A stretch of DNA of 64,000 nucleotides from Aeromicrobium phragmitis (GTDB taxonomy: Bacteria > Actinomycetota > Actinomycetes > Propionibacteriales > Nocardioidaceae). Shown here in pieces: positions 23,701-32,512 of this stretch. A model generated the notes under the pieces. That model saw only the letters and a program-made list of their open reading frames with translations. It made no database searches and was not told where the DNA came from. The translations under genes were made by a program, and so were the position numbers. The stretch's first letter is position 1; each line of letters starts with the position of its first letter. The stretch covers positions 1 to 64,000 of the forward strand of contig NZ_RDBF01000002.1 in assembly GCF_003674095.1 (NCBI RefSeq), given 5' to 3'.

Positions 23701-26423
23701 ATCTCGACGTTCTGCGTCGATCCGTCCGTGTACTCCACCACGGCCGTGCCGCGGGCGGGTCCGTTGGTGGACAGACCGAGGAACGACAGGCTGGCTGCGG
23801 TCACGCCGCCGAGGTCGATGCGCTGCCCGTGCGGAATCCAGTTGTCGGGCTGACCCGGCTGCGTGTCGGGCCAGGTGAACTCCAGACCGGTGTCGCCGTG
23901 CGGAATCGTTGCTCCGGGGGCGGCACCGGCGGCAGTCAGGGCCTCGCGGGAGAACGACCAGTCGCTGAGGTCCATCGAGCCCATGTTGCCGTTGCCGTCG
24001 GGCGTGATGCCCACGTTGTTACGCGCATCGGCACCGTCGGTGTGCGAGGGCGGGACGTCGTCGGCGCCGGTGCCCCAGGTGCCGGGCTGCGCCGACATCT
24101 CGAAGTCCAGCGTGCCGCCGGACCGCACGAACTCGGCGTCGACCCACGAAGCGGTCTGTGCCGTGCCGTTCACCGACAGGCCGGTGGTGTACTTCGCATC
24201 GGTGCCCGCGCCCGGCGCATCGATGGTGATGACCCGGTCACTGCCGACCGGATCGATGACGATGTGCTCGAACATCGGTGCGCTCACCACGAGATCGCCC
24301 GTGCCGTAGATGGTCGGGGCGATGCCGAGGTTGGCGAAGATGTACCAGGAGCTGAGCGACCCCTGATCGTCGTTGCCCGGAAGCCCGGACGGGGTCGTGT
24401 CGTACATCTCGGTCACCGCGCGGTACAGCACGTCGGTGGTCTCGTGCGGGGCCTGCAACCAGTTGTAGACCCACGGAGTGTAGAACGCGGGCTGGTTCGA
24501 CAGGTAGTTGCCGGTCTGGGTGTATGCGCCCGCGTCGAGGTCGGCCATCAGCACGTCGAGTTCGCGCATCGACTTCTCGACGCCGCCACGCTTCTCGATC
24601 AGGGTGCCGATGTTGTGCGGCACCATCCAGCCGTACTGGTAGCCGGTCGATTGATTGAACTGGTCGCCGTTGGAGTCCGACGCACGGTTGCGCAGGTCGA
24701 AGTTGCGGTCGAACCCGCTGCGCTCACGAGGCCGGATGTGCTGCGTCTGCGGGTCGAAGACGTTCATCCAGTTCTGTGCGCGCACCATGAACTGGTCGTA
24801 GGCCTCTTGGTTGCCGAGGCGCTGCGCGAGTTGCGCGATGGCGAAGTCGTCGACGGCGTACTCCAGCACCCGCGACGTCGCGAAGTCGCGCTTGCGGTTC
24901 TCGATCATGCCGGTGGAGAAGTACTGGTAGGCGTCGGAGCGGTTCGACTTCGTCGCCGGCACCGTCTGCGTGTCGAGCATCGAGGCGAGTGCGGTCTCGC
25001 GGTCGTAGTCCGTGATGCCCATGTCGTCGAGCGTCGCGATGATGACCTGCAGGTTGTCACCCTGCATGCGCGCGGCGCCCGGCGCCCACCCGCCGGTCTG
25101 TTCCGTGAGTCCGACGATCGACTGCGCGATGTCGGCGGCCACCTCGGGGAAGGTGAGCGCGATGAGCTGCGCCTGGCTGCGATACATGTCCCAACCCGAC
25201 CCCGCGAAGTTCACGTAGAAGTCGCGGCCTTCTTCGACCTGGTGGACCTGTTCGTCGTAGCCGAGGTACTGGCCGTTGACGTCGTTACGGATGTTGGGGT
25301 GCAGGAACGAGTGGTACATCGCCGTGTAGAACTTGGTGCGCTCCGCCGCGTCGCCGCCGGTGACGTCGATCGTGCCGAGCGCCTCGACCCAGCGTTCCTT
25401 CGCGGCTCCGCGCACCTCCTCGAAGGAGCGGCCGTCGGCCTCGGTCTCGCGGTTCAGCCCGGCGTTCTCGACGCTCACGTAGCTGAATCCGGTACGTGCG
25501 GTGACCGTCGCGCCGTCGGCGAAGGTGACCCAGCCGCCCGTGTCGTGGCGGAAGTCCACGCCGGTGTCGCCACCGGAATCCTTGGTGGCGGACGCCGAGC
25601 CCGGCTGCAGGGCGCCGTCGTTCCAGGTGCCGTAGGACTCGAAGGGCTGGTCGTACGTCGTCGAGAAGTAGGCGCGGTAGTGGTTGCCGTTGTCGCAGAT
25701 GTCGGCGCCGTACATCCACCCGCTGACCGTGTTCGTCGCCGGATCGATGGTGATCTCGCTGCCGTACGTGCGGTTGTTCGGTCCGGAGACGTCCAGCACG
25801 AGCGTCGCGTCGCCGCTGTCGGGGAACGCGAACCGGCTCACCGCGGTGCGGTCCGTTGCCGTGAGTTCGGTGGTGACACCGTTGTCCGTCGTCACCGAGT
25901 AGTAGCCCGGCTCGGCCTCCTCGTTGTCGTGGGAGAAGTCGAGGAAGTAGTCGCCGATATTCGTGTCCGGCAGCGAGGGGAGCGACCCGTCCTGCAGCGC
26001 GCCGGTGAACGGAATCGTCGGGAACTCGTAGCCGCCGAAACGCTGGTGACATCCGGACCCGGAGTAACGGGTCATGCCGAACCCACGGATCTGGTCCGCC
26101 GTGTACTCGTAGCCGCCCTTCTCCTGCACGAGGCCGTTGGGCTCGTCGCGCTTGAAGGTGGTCGGGCTCGGCTGCACCATCCCGAACGGCACCGCGGCGC
26201 CGGGATAGGTGTTGCCGTAGGCGTCGTTGCTCTTGTTCTGCGTGGTGTCGAGCTGCGTGCCGATGAACAGGTCGACTGCGTCGAAAGGTTCGAGATCCGC
26301 GGCAGTCGCCGGCGGTACCGCCAGGAGCGACAGGGGTACGACGGACGCGAGCGCACCGGCGGCGATTGCGGTCAGGCGTCGTCGAGCGGGGGGTCGCTCG
26401 AACGTTCGGAGCCGAGGGGGCAT
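20745..26423 (-). CDS. LPXTG-anchored GH92 alpha-mannosidase / metallophosphoesterase fusion
   Basis: An 1892-residue secreted multidomain enzyme. Signal peptide about 1-42. Residues about 45-780 form a GH92 exo-alpha-mannosidase, with DLFIGT, GFGMTRYSGSGC, the acid-region RVLEYAVDDF (Glu about 521) and the base-region GLPGNDDQGSLSSWY (about 680-693). A galactose-binding-like domain (about 800-985) follows. Residues about 995-1085 look like the fibronectin-type N-domain of purple acid phosphatases, and about 1093-1400 the phosphoesterase with FGDAQ, GDLVNN, GNHD, AHQP and GHDHTYGR metal ligands. Further beta domains (about 1450-1645, 1655-1728), a PGEP-rich linker and a final domain precede LPGTG (1859-1863), a hydrophobic helix and RRRK. 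It is expected on the cell wall, acting on mannosyl or phosphomannosyl glycans; the combined activity is inferred. Stand-alone gene. Confidence 0.9.
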   Translation of the reverse strand: MPPRLRTFERPPARRRLTAIAAGALASVVPLSLLAVPPATAADLEPFDAVDLFIGTQLDTTQNKSNDAYGNTYPGAAVPFGMVQPSPTTFKRDEPNGLVQEKGGYEYTADQIRGFGMTRYSGSGCHQRFGGYEFPTIPFTGALQDGSLPSLPDTNIGDYFLDFSHDNEEAEPGYYSVTTDNGVTTELTATDRTAVSRFAFPDSGDATLVLDVSGPNNRTYGSEITIDPATNTVSGWMYGADICDNGNHYRAYFSTTYDQPFESYGTWNDGALQPGSASATKDSGGDTGVDFRHDTGGWVTFADGATVTARTGFSYVSVENAGLNRETEADGRSFEEVRGAAKERWVEALGTIDVTGGDAAERTKFYTAMYHSFLHPNIRNDVNGQYLGYDEQVHQVEEGRDFYVNFAGSGWDMYRSQAQLIALTFPEVAADIAQSIVGLTEQTGGWAPGAARMQGDNLQVIIATLDDMGITDYDRETALASMLDTQTVPATKSNRSDAYQYFSTGMIENRKRDFATSRVLEYAVDDFAIAQLAQRLGNQEAYDQFMVRAQNWMNVFDPQTQHIRPRERSGFDRNFDLRNRASDSNGDQFNQSTGYQYGWMVPHNIGTLIEKRGGVEKSMRELDVLMADLDAGAYTQTGNYLSNQPAFYTPWVYNWLQAPHETTDVLYRAVTEMYDTTPSGLPGNDDQGSLSSWYIFANLGIAPTIYGTGDLVVSAPMFEHIVIDPVGSDRVITIDAPGAGTDAKYTTGLSVNGTAQTASWVDAEFVRSGGTLDFEMSAQPGTWGTGADDVPPSHTDGADARNNVGITPDGNGNMGSMDLSDWSFSREALTAAGAAPGATIPHGDTGLEFTWPDTQPGQPDNWIPHGQRIDLGGVTAASLSFLGLSTNGPARGTAVVEYTDGSTQNVEIELTDWAVGAGGGNTELITVGYRNNVNGTSGSGTFRVFGTRPAALDASKQVAAVRLPEGSDRGIMHIFDIATSEEAWEDPDAPKGEPERVVLNPTDDPATSQHVTWRSRSPLPLDGKAEVRPVGGDVVTVEAENQPERSLDGYAVRNHSVRLDDLVPGTEYEYRVASGDNWSQWYTFETPSEDADPFTFLYFGDAQEGIGTVWHNTVDMALEAHPDAELGVYAGDLVNNASNENEWRDWFAGVAGFGDRTNVLATMGNHDTNFERWTDTFEYEANGPIASDAQEYEAEYGAHLEQVLKDSVYYTDYQGVRFITLNANRDDICPLLESGGATSGCDVGRQAWMTAQATWLDRVLRGNPHEWSVVVAHQPVFSTGISGNGLRDESDWRQYMLPVIERHNVDLVLQGHDHTYGRGFHTSTETDMSGVTAGPVYVVSNAGQKQYTLPSETDNIWTRNGAVAVKRAQDTSTYQAIRVDGDTLSYESVVTYTRPGGAATTQVGDTLDSFTITKRDDGAKWVTEQGVDVPDESVEPVNVDRPGPAEFDPETFGEVTWDDDFSTDRLGEYEAYGDRGEAAAELAVDTEAGLLTATAPGRRWSHVSLPVEAGEKFALIVEPERFLGDGSPEDSLFVGLTDGPGDRAHSWYNNSRGRGGLDVVVDGQSQGLSAGVGDRAVTWESGDRFATVVDHGEMRSWIEKDGQWEPIRSGLLPLTMSEEQIEGWAPTFSLRLDAGQMAVDRVTLLQPSEDAEPVEVVPAEVTFTDAAATENDTYTIPESTGVEYVVDDVVVATGTYPGAGEVTVNARATDGYVIAESAQTTWSFAFTDEPAEPGEPGEPGEPNEPGQPGEVVAPSAEDLTDANRGSLQLPDTVVAGETLVGRIDPRHAGSTLHGWMFSEPRALGSATVNAVGEVRYLIPSDVSPGEHRVAVAGADGAVIGWDEVTVVAPDGGPQRSGLLPGTGAQQGAALAALLALAMLAAGAVLWRRRKSA

Positions 26424-26576
26424 GCAGGTTCCTTCCGATTACAGGACGGGGCGTACCTATGCTTCGGACGGCGCTGCTCAAGATCGTGACGAGATCGCGT
26501 CCACCGGGCGAACAAGCGGCGGCGAAGCGCGTCATGAAACTGTGATAAGGGACTACGGCGAGCGGAAGGATCGATC

Positions 26577-27929
26577 ATGTCGACATCACCCGATGTCCGG
26601 TTCGACGGGGAGACGGTCCGGTCTCTGCTCGACGAGCACGATTGGCCGCGTCTGGCGCAGCTGGTGCGCGAGCAGACGGGCGAACGGGTGGTGGGCGTCC
26701 TCAGGGAACTACCCATCGACGAGGCGACGATCGTGTTCCGGCTGCTGGAGAAGACGCCGGCGGTCAGGGTGTTCGACCGCCTCGACCCTGGCCTTCAGGC
26801 GCACCTGGTCAGCGAGCTCGCCGACGAGCATCTCGCCGAGGTCATCGGCGACCTCGACCCCGAGGAGCAGGCCCGGCTGCTCGACGAGGTGCCGGCGAAG
26901 GTCGCCAAGCGGATGCTCGCCACGCTCGGCCCCGAGCGGACCAGTGCGGCGATGACGCTGCTCGGCTACGCCCCCGACTCGATCGGTCGGCGCATGTCGC
27001 CCGCGGCGGTCCACGCCCGCCCCGAGGACACGCTGGGCGAGGTCAGCGAGCGCATCTGCGCGTTCACCGGCCCTTCCGAGGAGGTCGCCTCGATCCCCGT
27101 CATGTCCGCTCACCGCCGACTCATGGGCATGGTCGACGTGACCGAACTCCTGCGCCATCCCGACCACACCCTCGTGGCCGAGGTGATGGCGGCGCCGCTG
27201 TTCGCCACCACGAGCGACGACAGGGAGCTGGTCGCCCGACGAACCCTCGACGCCGGCGCCACGGTGTTGCCCATCGTCGATCGCGAGGACCGGCTCGTCG
27301 GCATCCTGCCCATCAAGGACGCCGCGCGCATCGACCGCGAGGCCATCGCCCAGGACCAGGCCCGTGCCGGCGCGAGCGAGCCGCTGGCGCGGCCCTACCT
27401 GGTCACTCCCGTGCTCGCTCTCACCCGGGCGCGCGTGGTGTGGCTGCTCGTCCTCGCGCTCTCGGGCGTCCTGACGGTCAACGTGCTCGAGATCTTCGAG
27501 GCCGAGCTGTCCGAGCAGGTCGCGCTCGCGCTCTTCATCCCGCTGCTGACCGGAATCGGAGGCAACACCGGCTCGCAGGCCGCGACCACCGTGACCCGGG
27601 CGCTCTCCCTCGGGGAGGTGCGCAAACGCGACGTTCTCCGCGTGGCCTTCAAGGAGGTGCGCACGGGGCTGCTGCTCGGTCTGCTCCTGGCGGTGCTCGC
27701 CTTCGCGGCGGCCTCGGTCGTCTACGGACTCGGCATCGGCTCGGTGGTCGCGCTCACGCTGGCCATCAACTGTCCGATCGCGGCGACCGTCGGCGGGGTC
27801 ATCCCGCTGGTGGCTCGCGCCTGCAAGGTCGACCCCGCGGTGTTCTCGACGCCGTTCATCTCCACGTTCTGCGACGCGAGCGGACTGCTGGTCTACTTCA
27901 CCGTCGCCCTCGTCGTGCTCGGGCTTTGA
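26577..27929 (+). CDS. mgtE: Magnesium transporter MgtE
   Basis: A 450-residue MgtE-family channel. The N-domain of helical repeats (about 10-130, LSELADEHLAEVIGDLDPEE-like) is followed by tandem CBS domains (about 135-255) and a five-helix membrane domain (about 280-450). The pore signature PLLTGIGGNTGSQAATTVTRAL is present, as is the ion-site region AINCPIAATVGGVIPL. Length and domain order are canonical. It lies divergent from the GH92 gene; its 3' end overlaps the ankyrin gene by 32 bp on the opposite strand. Magnesium sensing is expected through the N and CBS domains. Confidence 0.95.
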   Translation: MSTSPDVRFDGETVRSLLDEHDWPRLAQLVREQTGERVVGVLRELPIDEATIVFRLLEKTPAVRVFDRLDPGLQAHLVSELADEHLAEVIGDLDPEEQARLLDEVPAKVAKRMLATLGPERTSAAMTLLGYAPDSIGRRMSPAAVHARPEDTLGEVSERICAFTGPSEEVASIPVMSAHRRLMGMVDVTELLRHPDHTLVAEVMAAPLFATTSDDRELVARRTLDAGATVLPIVDREDRLVGILPIKDAARIDREAIAQDQARAGASEPLARPYLVTPVLALTRARVVWLLVLALSGVLTVNVLEIFEAELSEQVALALFIPLLTGIGGNTGSQAATTVTRALSLGEVRKRDVLRVAFKEVRTGLLLGLLLAVLAFAAASVVYGLGIGSVVALTLAINCPIAATVGGVIPLVARACKVDPAVFSTPFISTFCDASGLLVYFTVALVVLGL

Positions 27930-28272
27930 GCGGCCACCATCGACGACGCCGTGCCACCTCGTCCTGCTGCGCTGGTGGGTGAGCCCCCGCGGCAACCAGT
28001 CGCTCCTCGAGCGCCGGGAGTTCGGCCTGTCGGGCTGCTTCGACGGGCGTGAGCTCATCGAATTCGGACCACAGCAGCGGGTCGGCACCGAGGTCGAGCA
28101 GCAGATGAGCGGCGTCCTCCTGCCCGGCGACGATCGCCGCGACGAGTGCGGTCGACTGGAACTCCGGATGCGCGTAGTCGAGGTCGACACCTCGGTCGGC
28201 ATGGAACCGCACGAGTTCGAGATCGCCACGGCACGCCGCCGCGTACAAGTCTTTCCAATCGCCGCCGGACAT
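27898..28272 (-). CDS. Ankyrin repeat protein
   Basis: A 124-residue cytoplasmic protein with about three ankyrin repeats: DWKDLYAAACRGDLELVRF, STALVAAIVAGQEDAAHLLLDLGAD and ELTPVEAARQAELPALEERL. The tail is highly basic (RRRRWWPLKARARRGRR). Convergent with mgtE, overlapping it by 32 bp, and upstream of nothing obvious in the same direction. A protein-binding role is generic for the fold; no partner is evident. Confidence 0.85.
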   Translation of the reverse strand: MSGGDWKDLYAAACRGDLELVRFHADRGVDLDYAHPEFQSTALVAAIVAGQEDAAHLLLDLGADPLLWSEFDELTPVEAARQAELPALEERLVAAGAHPPAQQDEVARRRRWWPLKARARRGRR

Positions 28273-28294
28273 GAGGCCCAGAATGCCGCAGACC

Positions 28295-29272
28295 TCAGGC
28301 GGGGGCGAGCACCTCCGACTCGAGTCGGGCGTAGCTGCGCTCCATGCCGTCGGTCATGCCGGTGGCGAGGACGGTGTCGCGCAGTTCGGCGTTGGGGTAG
28401 GCGATGACGAGCGAGAGGAGCGTGCCGCCCTCCACGGGCGTCAGCGTCATCTCGTTCACGACGCCCGGCCCCTCCATGCCGATCATCCGTTCGGTCGTGA
28501 CCATCCGGTGCGGCGGCTCGGACTCCAGCAGCTCGCCGGTGAAGCCGAAACGGTTCTCGCCGTCGACGCTCTCCCACTCGTAGCGGTACGTCTCGCCGAC
28601 CTTGTCGGCCACCTCGCAGACCGGCATCGTCCAGCCGTCGGGACCGAGCTGCCAGCGCTGCAGCAGCTCCGGCTCCTGATGTGCGCGCCACACCTGCTCG
28701 ATGTCGCCGCGGATGACCCGGCTCACCCGGACGAGGGTATCGCTGAGGATCTGCGTCTCGGTCCCTCGGCCGGCCGCGAACGAGGCGAGGTCGGCCAGCA
28801 CGTCGTCGATCTGGCCCATGGCGGCACGCATGCCCTCCTCCATGCCCATGCCGACGAGCTGCTCGAGTTCCTCGACCGAGTTGAAGCGCGTCGTGGTGGT
28901 CAGGCGCGAGCCCTGGTCGGTCTCCTCGAACGTGAAGACCATCCGCATCGAGGGCATGTCCGGGTTGGGGGAGCCGTCGTCGGTGGCGAAACCGTCCCGT
29001 ACCTCGAAGGAGCGGAGCGGGTCGACGGACAGGAACTCCCAGAACCCGGCCGACTTCTCGCCGTCCGGTCCGGTCATGTAGTAGTCCGAGCGGCCGCCGG
29101 GGGCGACGTCGTGACGCGTGAAGGTGGCGGGCCACCCGGGCGGTCCCCAGAACTTCTCGATCTGCCGAGGGTCGACGTACGCGTCCCACAGGCGGCGGAC
29201 GGGGACCCCGAAGTCGGCGACCACGGTCATGGTGAGGCTCTCGGGGTTCTTCTCAACGGAGGTGACGGGCAT
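28295..29272 (-). CDS. Tandem SRPBCC (AHSA1-like) domain protein
   Basis: A 325-residue soluble protein with two activator-of-Hsp90 ATPase homologue/START-like domains: the first about residues 10-160 (VPVRRLWDAYVDPRQIEKFWGPPGW), the second about 178-325 (VRVSRVIRGDIEQVWRAHQEPELLQRW). Each should hold a hydrophobic ligand pocket. It follows an ArsR regulator by 17 bp in the same direction, a very common ArsR-SRPBCC operon in Actinobacteria, presumably with the SRPBCC protein handling a compound or stress sensed by the regulator. Confidence 0.9.
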   Translation of the reverse strand: MPVTSVEKNPESLTMTVVADFGVPVRRLWDAYVDPRQIEKFWGPPGWPATFTRHDVAPGGRSDYYMTGPDGEKSAGFWEFLSVDPLRSFEVRDGFATDDGSPNPDMPSMRMVFTFEETDQGSRLTTTTRFNSVEELEQLVGMGMEEGMRAAMGQIDDVLADLASFAAGRGTETQILSDTLVRVSRVIRGDIEQVWRAHQEPELLQRWQLGPDGWTMPVCEVADKVGETYRYEWESVDGENRFGFTGELLESEPPHRMVTTERMIGMEGPGVVNEMTLTPVEGGTLLSLVIAYPNAELRDTVLATGMTDGMERSYARLESEVLAPA

Positions 29273-29289
29273 GGCGAAGCCTTTCTGTG

Positions 29290-29634
29290 TCAGTCGTCCT
29301 CGAGCAGTGCGTCGAGCTGAGCGACGCGACCGCGCCAGATCCGCTCGTACTCGTCCAGCAGGGTTTGCGCCCGCTGAAGGGTTGCGGGATTGCCGTGGAC
29401 GAGGCGCTCGCGGCCCTGAGGTTGCTTGGTCACCAGACCCGCCCCTTCCAGGACCGCGACGTGCTTCTGCACGGCCGCGAACGACATGTCGTAGGTGGCG
29501 GCCAGTTGTGACACGCTCGCCGGCCCGGTGAGGGTGCGGCGCACGATGTCGCGACGGGTCGCGTCGGCGAGGGCCCGGAAGATCCGGTCCACCTCGTCAT
29601 CGGAGAGAGCAATGCGCTCATTACGTACAACCAT
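29290..29634 (-). CDS. ArsR/SmtB family transcriptional regulator
   Basis: A 114-residue winged-helix repressor. The core is IFRALADATRRDIVRRTLTG, SVSQLAATYDMSFAAVQKHV (recognition helix), VLEGAGLVTKQPQGRERL. There is no Cys and no CxC metal site, so it is not a metal sensor; it belongs to the branch paired with SRPBCC proteins. Its only plausible start, ATG at 29634, lies inside a perfect 10-bp-arm palindrome (29623-29646), suggesting a leaderless or very short leader transcript repressed by its own product. Confidence 0.92.
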   Translation of the reverse strand: MVVRNERIALSDDEVDRIFRALADATRRDIVRRTLTGPASVSQLAATYDMSFAAVQKHVAVLEGAGLVTKQPQGRERLVHGNPATLQRAQTLLDEYERIWRGRVAQLDALLEDD

Positions 29635-29646
29635 TTGGTTGTACGT
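29623..29646. promoter_or_regulatory. Candidate ArsR operator overlapping the start codon
   Basis: ACGTACAACC (29623-29632), ATTT, GGTTGTACGT (29637-29646): a perfect inverted repeat with 10-bp arms. The ArsR start codon is at 29632-29634 on the minus strand, within the site. Size and symmetry suit an ArsR dimer. Confidence 0.65.
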
Positions 29647-29683
29647 TAGACCGCGCGGAGCGCGGGGTCAAGAGGGGGTTCTC

Positions 29684-31054
<1,371 letters not shown>

Positions 31055-31151
31055 TTACGTGGCCTGCGACACGGCGGGAGGCCACCTCAGCGATCGTACG
31101 GGTTGGCATCGCGCAGCGACGGTCGGGTCTTGCCTGTGTGACGATCGGAGG

Positions 31152-31376
31152 ATGCCCGACGATGACGACGTGCTGGACGCCACAGAGGCGATCGCCCGCC
31201 TCGAGCGGTGGGAGACGCACGGCGGCGCGTGGCAGGTGCTCGACGACGGGAAGAGCACGGGGCGGACGCGAATCGCCCTTCTGCGGTGTGACGGGGGCGA
31301 AGAGGTCGACCGCCTCGAGAGCGCTGATGCGGACGTGTTCCGCTGGCTGGTCTCGCGGGGCGGGGCATCGGACTGA
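31152..31376 (+). CDS. Small acidic protein, conserved-type hypothetical
   Basis: A 74-residue soluble acidic protein (MPDDDDVLDATEAIARLERW). CGGAGG lies six bases upstream of ATG 31152. The central part (RTRIALLRCDGGEEVDRLES) resembles short hypothetical proteins found across Actinobacteria. No transmembrane segment or known motif. Divergent from gdhA. Confidence 0.75.
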   Translation: MPDDDDVLDATEAIARLERWETHGGAWQVLDDGKSTGRTRIALLRCDGGEEVDRLESADADVFRWLVSRGGASD

Positions 31377-31452
31377 AGTGAGCCAGGTGGCCACGCTATG
31401 GCCACCTACCGCGGAAGCGAAGAGTTCAGCCTTCGATGAATACAGATTTCGG

Positions 31453-31467
31453 TGTACTGTCAGTGCA
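31453..31467. promoter_or_regulatory. Candidate metal-ArsR operator TGTACTG-T-CAGTGCA
   Basis: Fifteen-base imperfect palindrome (one mismatch in seven pairs) ending on the A of the ArsR ATG at 31467. No Shine-Dalgarno sequence is visible, so a leaderless transcript controlled at this site is plausible. Confidence 0.35.
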
Positions 31468-31793
31468 TGGTCGCTGCCACTGCTGTGAGTCTCGATGCGC
31501 TCGCCCGGTTCGGACACGCGCTGTCCGACCCGACCCGGGCGCGGATTCTCCTGTCGTTGGGGGAGAGCCCGGCCTATCCGGCCGACCTCGCGGAGTCGCT
31601 GGGGGTCTCCCGGCAGTCGATGTCCAATCACCTGGGCTGTCTGCGCGGATGCGGCCTCGTCGTGGCGGTGCCCGAGGGGCGGCGCACCCGCTACAAACTC
31701 GCTGACTCGGCAATCGCCCACGCCCTGCGCGACCTTCACGACCTCGTGCTGGTGACCGATCCGGCGTGCTGCTGTGCGGACGGCTCCTGCTGA
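31467..31793 (+). CDS. Metal-responsive ArsR/SmtB family regulator
   Basis: A 108-residue winged-helix repressor: ALSDPTRARILLSLGE, YPADLAESLGVSRQSMSNHL, LRGCGLVVAVPEGRRTRYKL. Cys residues cluster in HLGCLRGCGL and at the C-terminus (DPACCCADGSC), a pattern like CmtR-type Cd/Pb sensors that use Cys from helix and tail. ATG at 31467 is taken as start; a GTG at 31452 would add five residues. It overlaps by one base (TGATG) the CDF transporter gene, which it presumably de-represses on metal stress. Confidence 0.9.
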   Translation: MVAATAVSLDALARFGHALSDPTRARILLSLGESPAYPADLAESLGVSRQSMSNHLGCLRGCGLVVAVPEGRRTRYKLADSAIAHALRDLHDLVLVTDPACCCADGSC

Positions 31794-32473
31794 TGACGAC
31801 GCTGCTCACCCCGGACCGGCGCGCCACCCTCGTCCGCCGCATCCGCTTCCTGGTCATCTTCACGATCGCCTACAACGTGGTGGAGGCGGTCATCGCGCTG
31901 ATCGCCGGAACCGCGGCGAGTTCGAGCGCGTTGATCGCCTTCGGGCTGGACTCGGTCGTCGAGGTGTCGTCGGCGCTCGCCGTCGCGTGGCAGTTCGCCG
32001 GCCGCGACCACGAACGCCGCGAGAAGCAGGCGCTGCGGGTCATCGCGTTCTCGTTCTGGGGGCTCGCGGCCTTCGTCACGTACGACGCGGTGACCGGGCT
32101 GCTTGCCGGCGACGCTGCGCAGCGCTCTTCGGTCGGCATCGCCATCGCCGCCGTCAGCCTGCTGATCATGCCCACCGTGTCCTACCTCGAGCGGCGCGCC
32201 GGCCGGGAGCTGGGCTCGCAGTCGGCCGTCGCCGACTCCAAGCAGACGCTGCTGTGTACGTACATGTCGGCCGCGTTGCTCGTCGGCCTGCTGCTCAACA
32301 GCGTGTGGGGCTGGTGGTGGGCAGATCCCATCGCCGCGCTGCTGATCGCCGGGCTCGCGGTGCGCGAAGGCTTCAACGCCTGGTGCGGTGACGCGTGCTG
32401 CTCGCCGGCCGAAGCGCTCTTCCGCGAGGATGCGGACGGCTGCGGGTGCGGGGACGGCTGCGACTGCTGCTGA
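31793..32473 (+). CDS. Cation diffusion facilitator-like heavy-metal exporter
   Basis: A 226-residue membrane protein with about five to six hydrophobic segments. The first block SSALIAFGLDSVVEVSSALA carries the Asp of CDF transport sites (usually HxxxD/DxxxD), and a second appears as VADSKQTLLC with WWADPIAALLIAG. The C-terminal tail is Cys-rich (CGDACCSPAE, CGCGDGCDCC), fitting soft-metal binding instead of the usual cytoplasmic domain. Coupled translationally to the metal-type ArsR gene. Likely exports Cd, Zn or Pb; the exact metal is unknown. Confidence 0.88.
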   Translation: MTTLLTPDRRATLVRRIRFLVIFTIAYNVVEAVIALIAGTAASSSALIAFGLDSVVEVSSALAVAWQFAGRDHERREKQALRVIAFSFWGLAAFVTYDAVTGLLAGDAAQRSSVGIAIAAVSLLIMPTVSYLERRAGRELGSQSAVADSKQTLLCTYMSAALLVGLLLNSVWGWWWADPIAALLIAGLAVREGFNAWCGDACCSPAEALFREDADGCGCGDGCDCC

Positions 32474-32512
32474 GGGAGCGCCCGTCCTCGCGGAGAATGC
32501 CACGATGGAGCC

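Noticed and set aside
20745-26423. Calling the GH92 domain a mannose-1-phosphate uncapping enzyme
   Set aside because: As I recall, that activity is associated with loss of the acid Glu; here RVLEYAVDDF keeps a Glu, so ordinary alpha-mannosidase is the safer call.
21918-26489. A 1523-codon open frame on the plus strand
   Set aside because: It lies antisense to the GH92 gene, is Arg/Val/Ala/Gly-rich with no recognisable domain, and reflects the lack of stop codons in complementary high-GC coding DNA.
26709-29189. An 826-codon minus-strand frame across mgtE and SRPBCC genes
   Set aside because: It crosses several clearly real genes in other frames and has no motif of its own.
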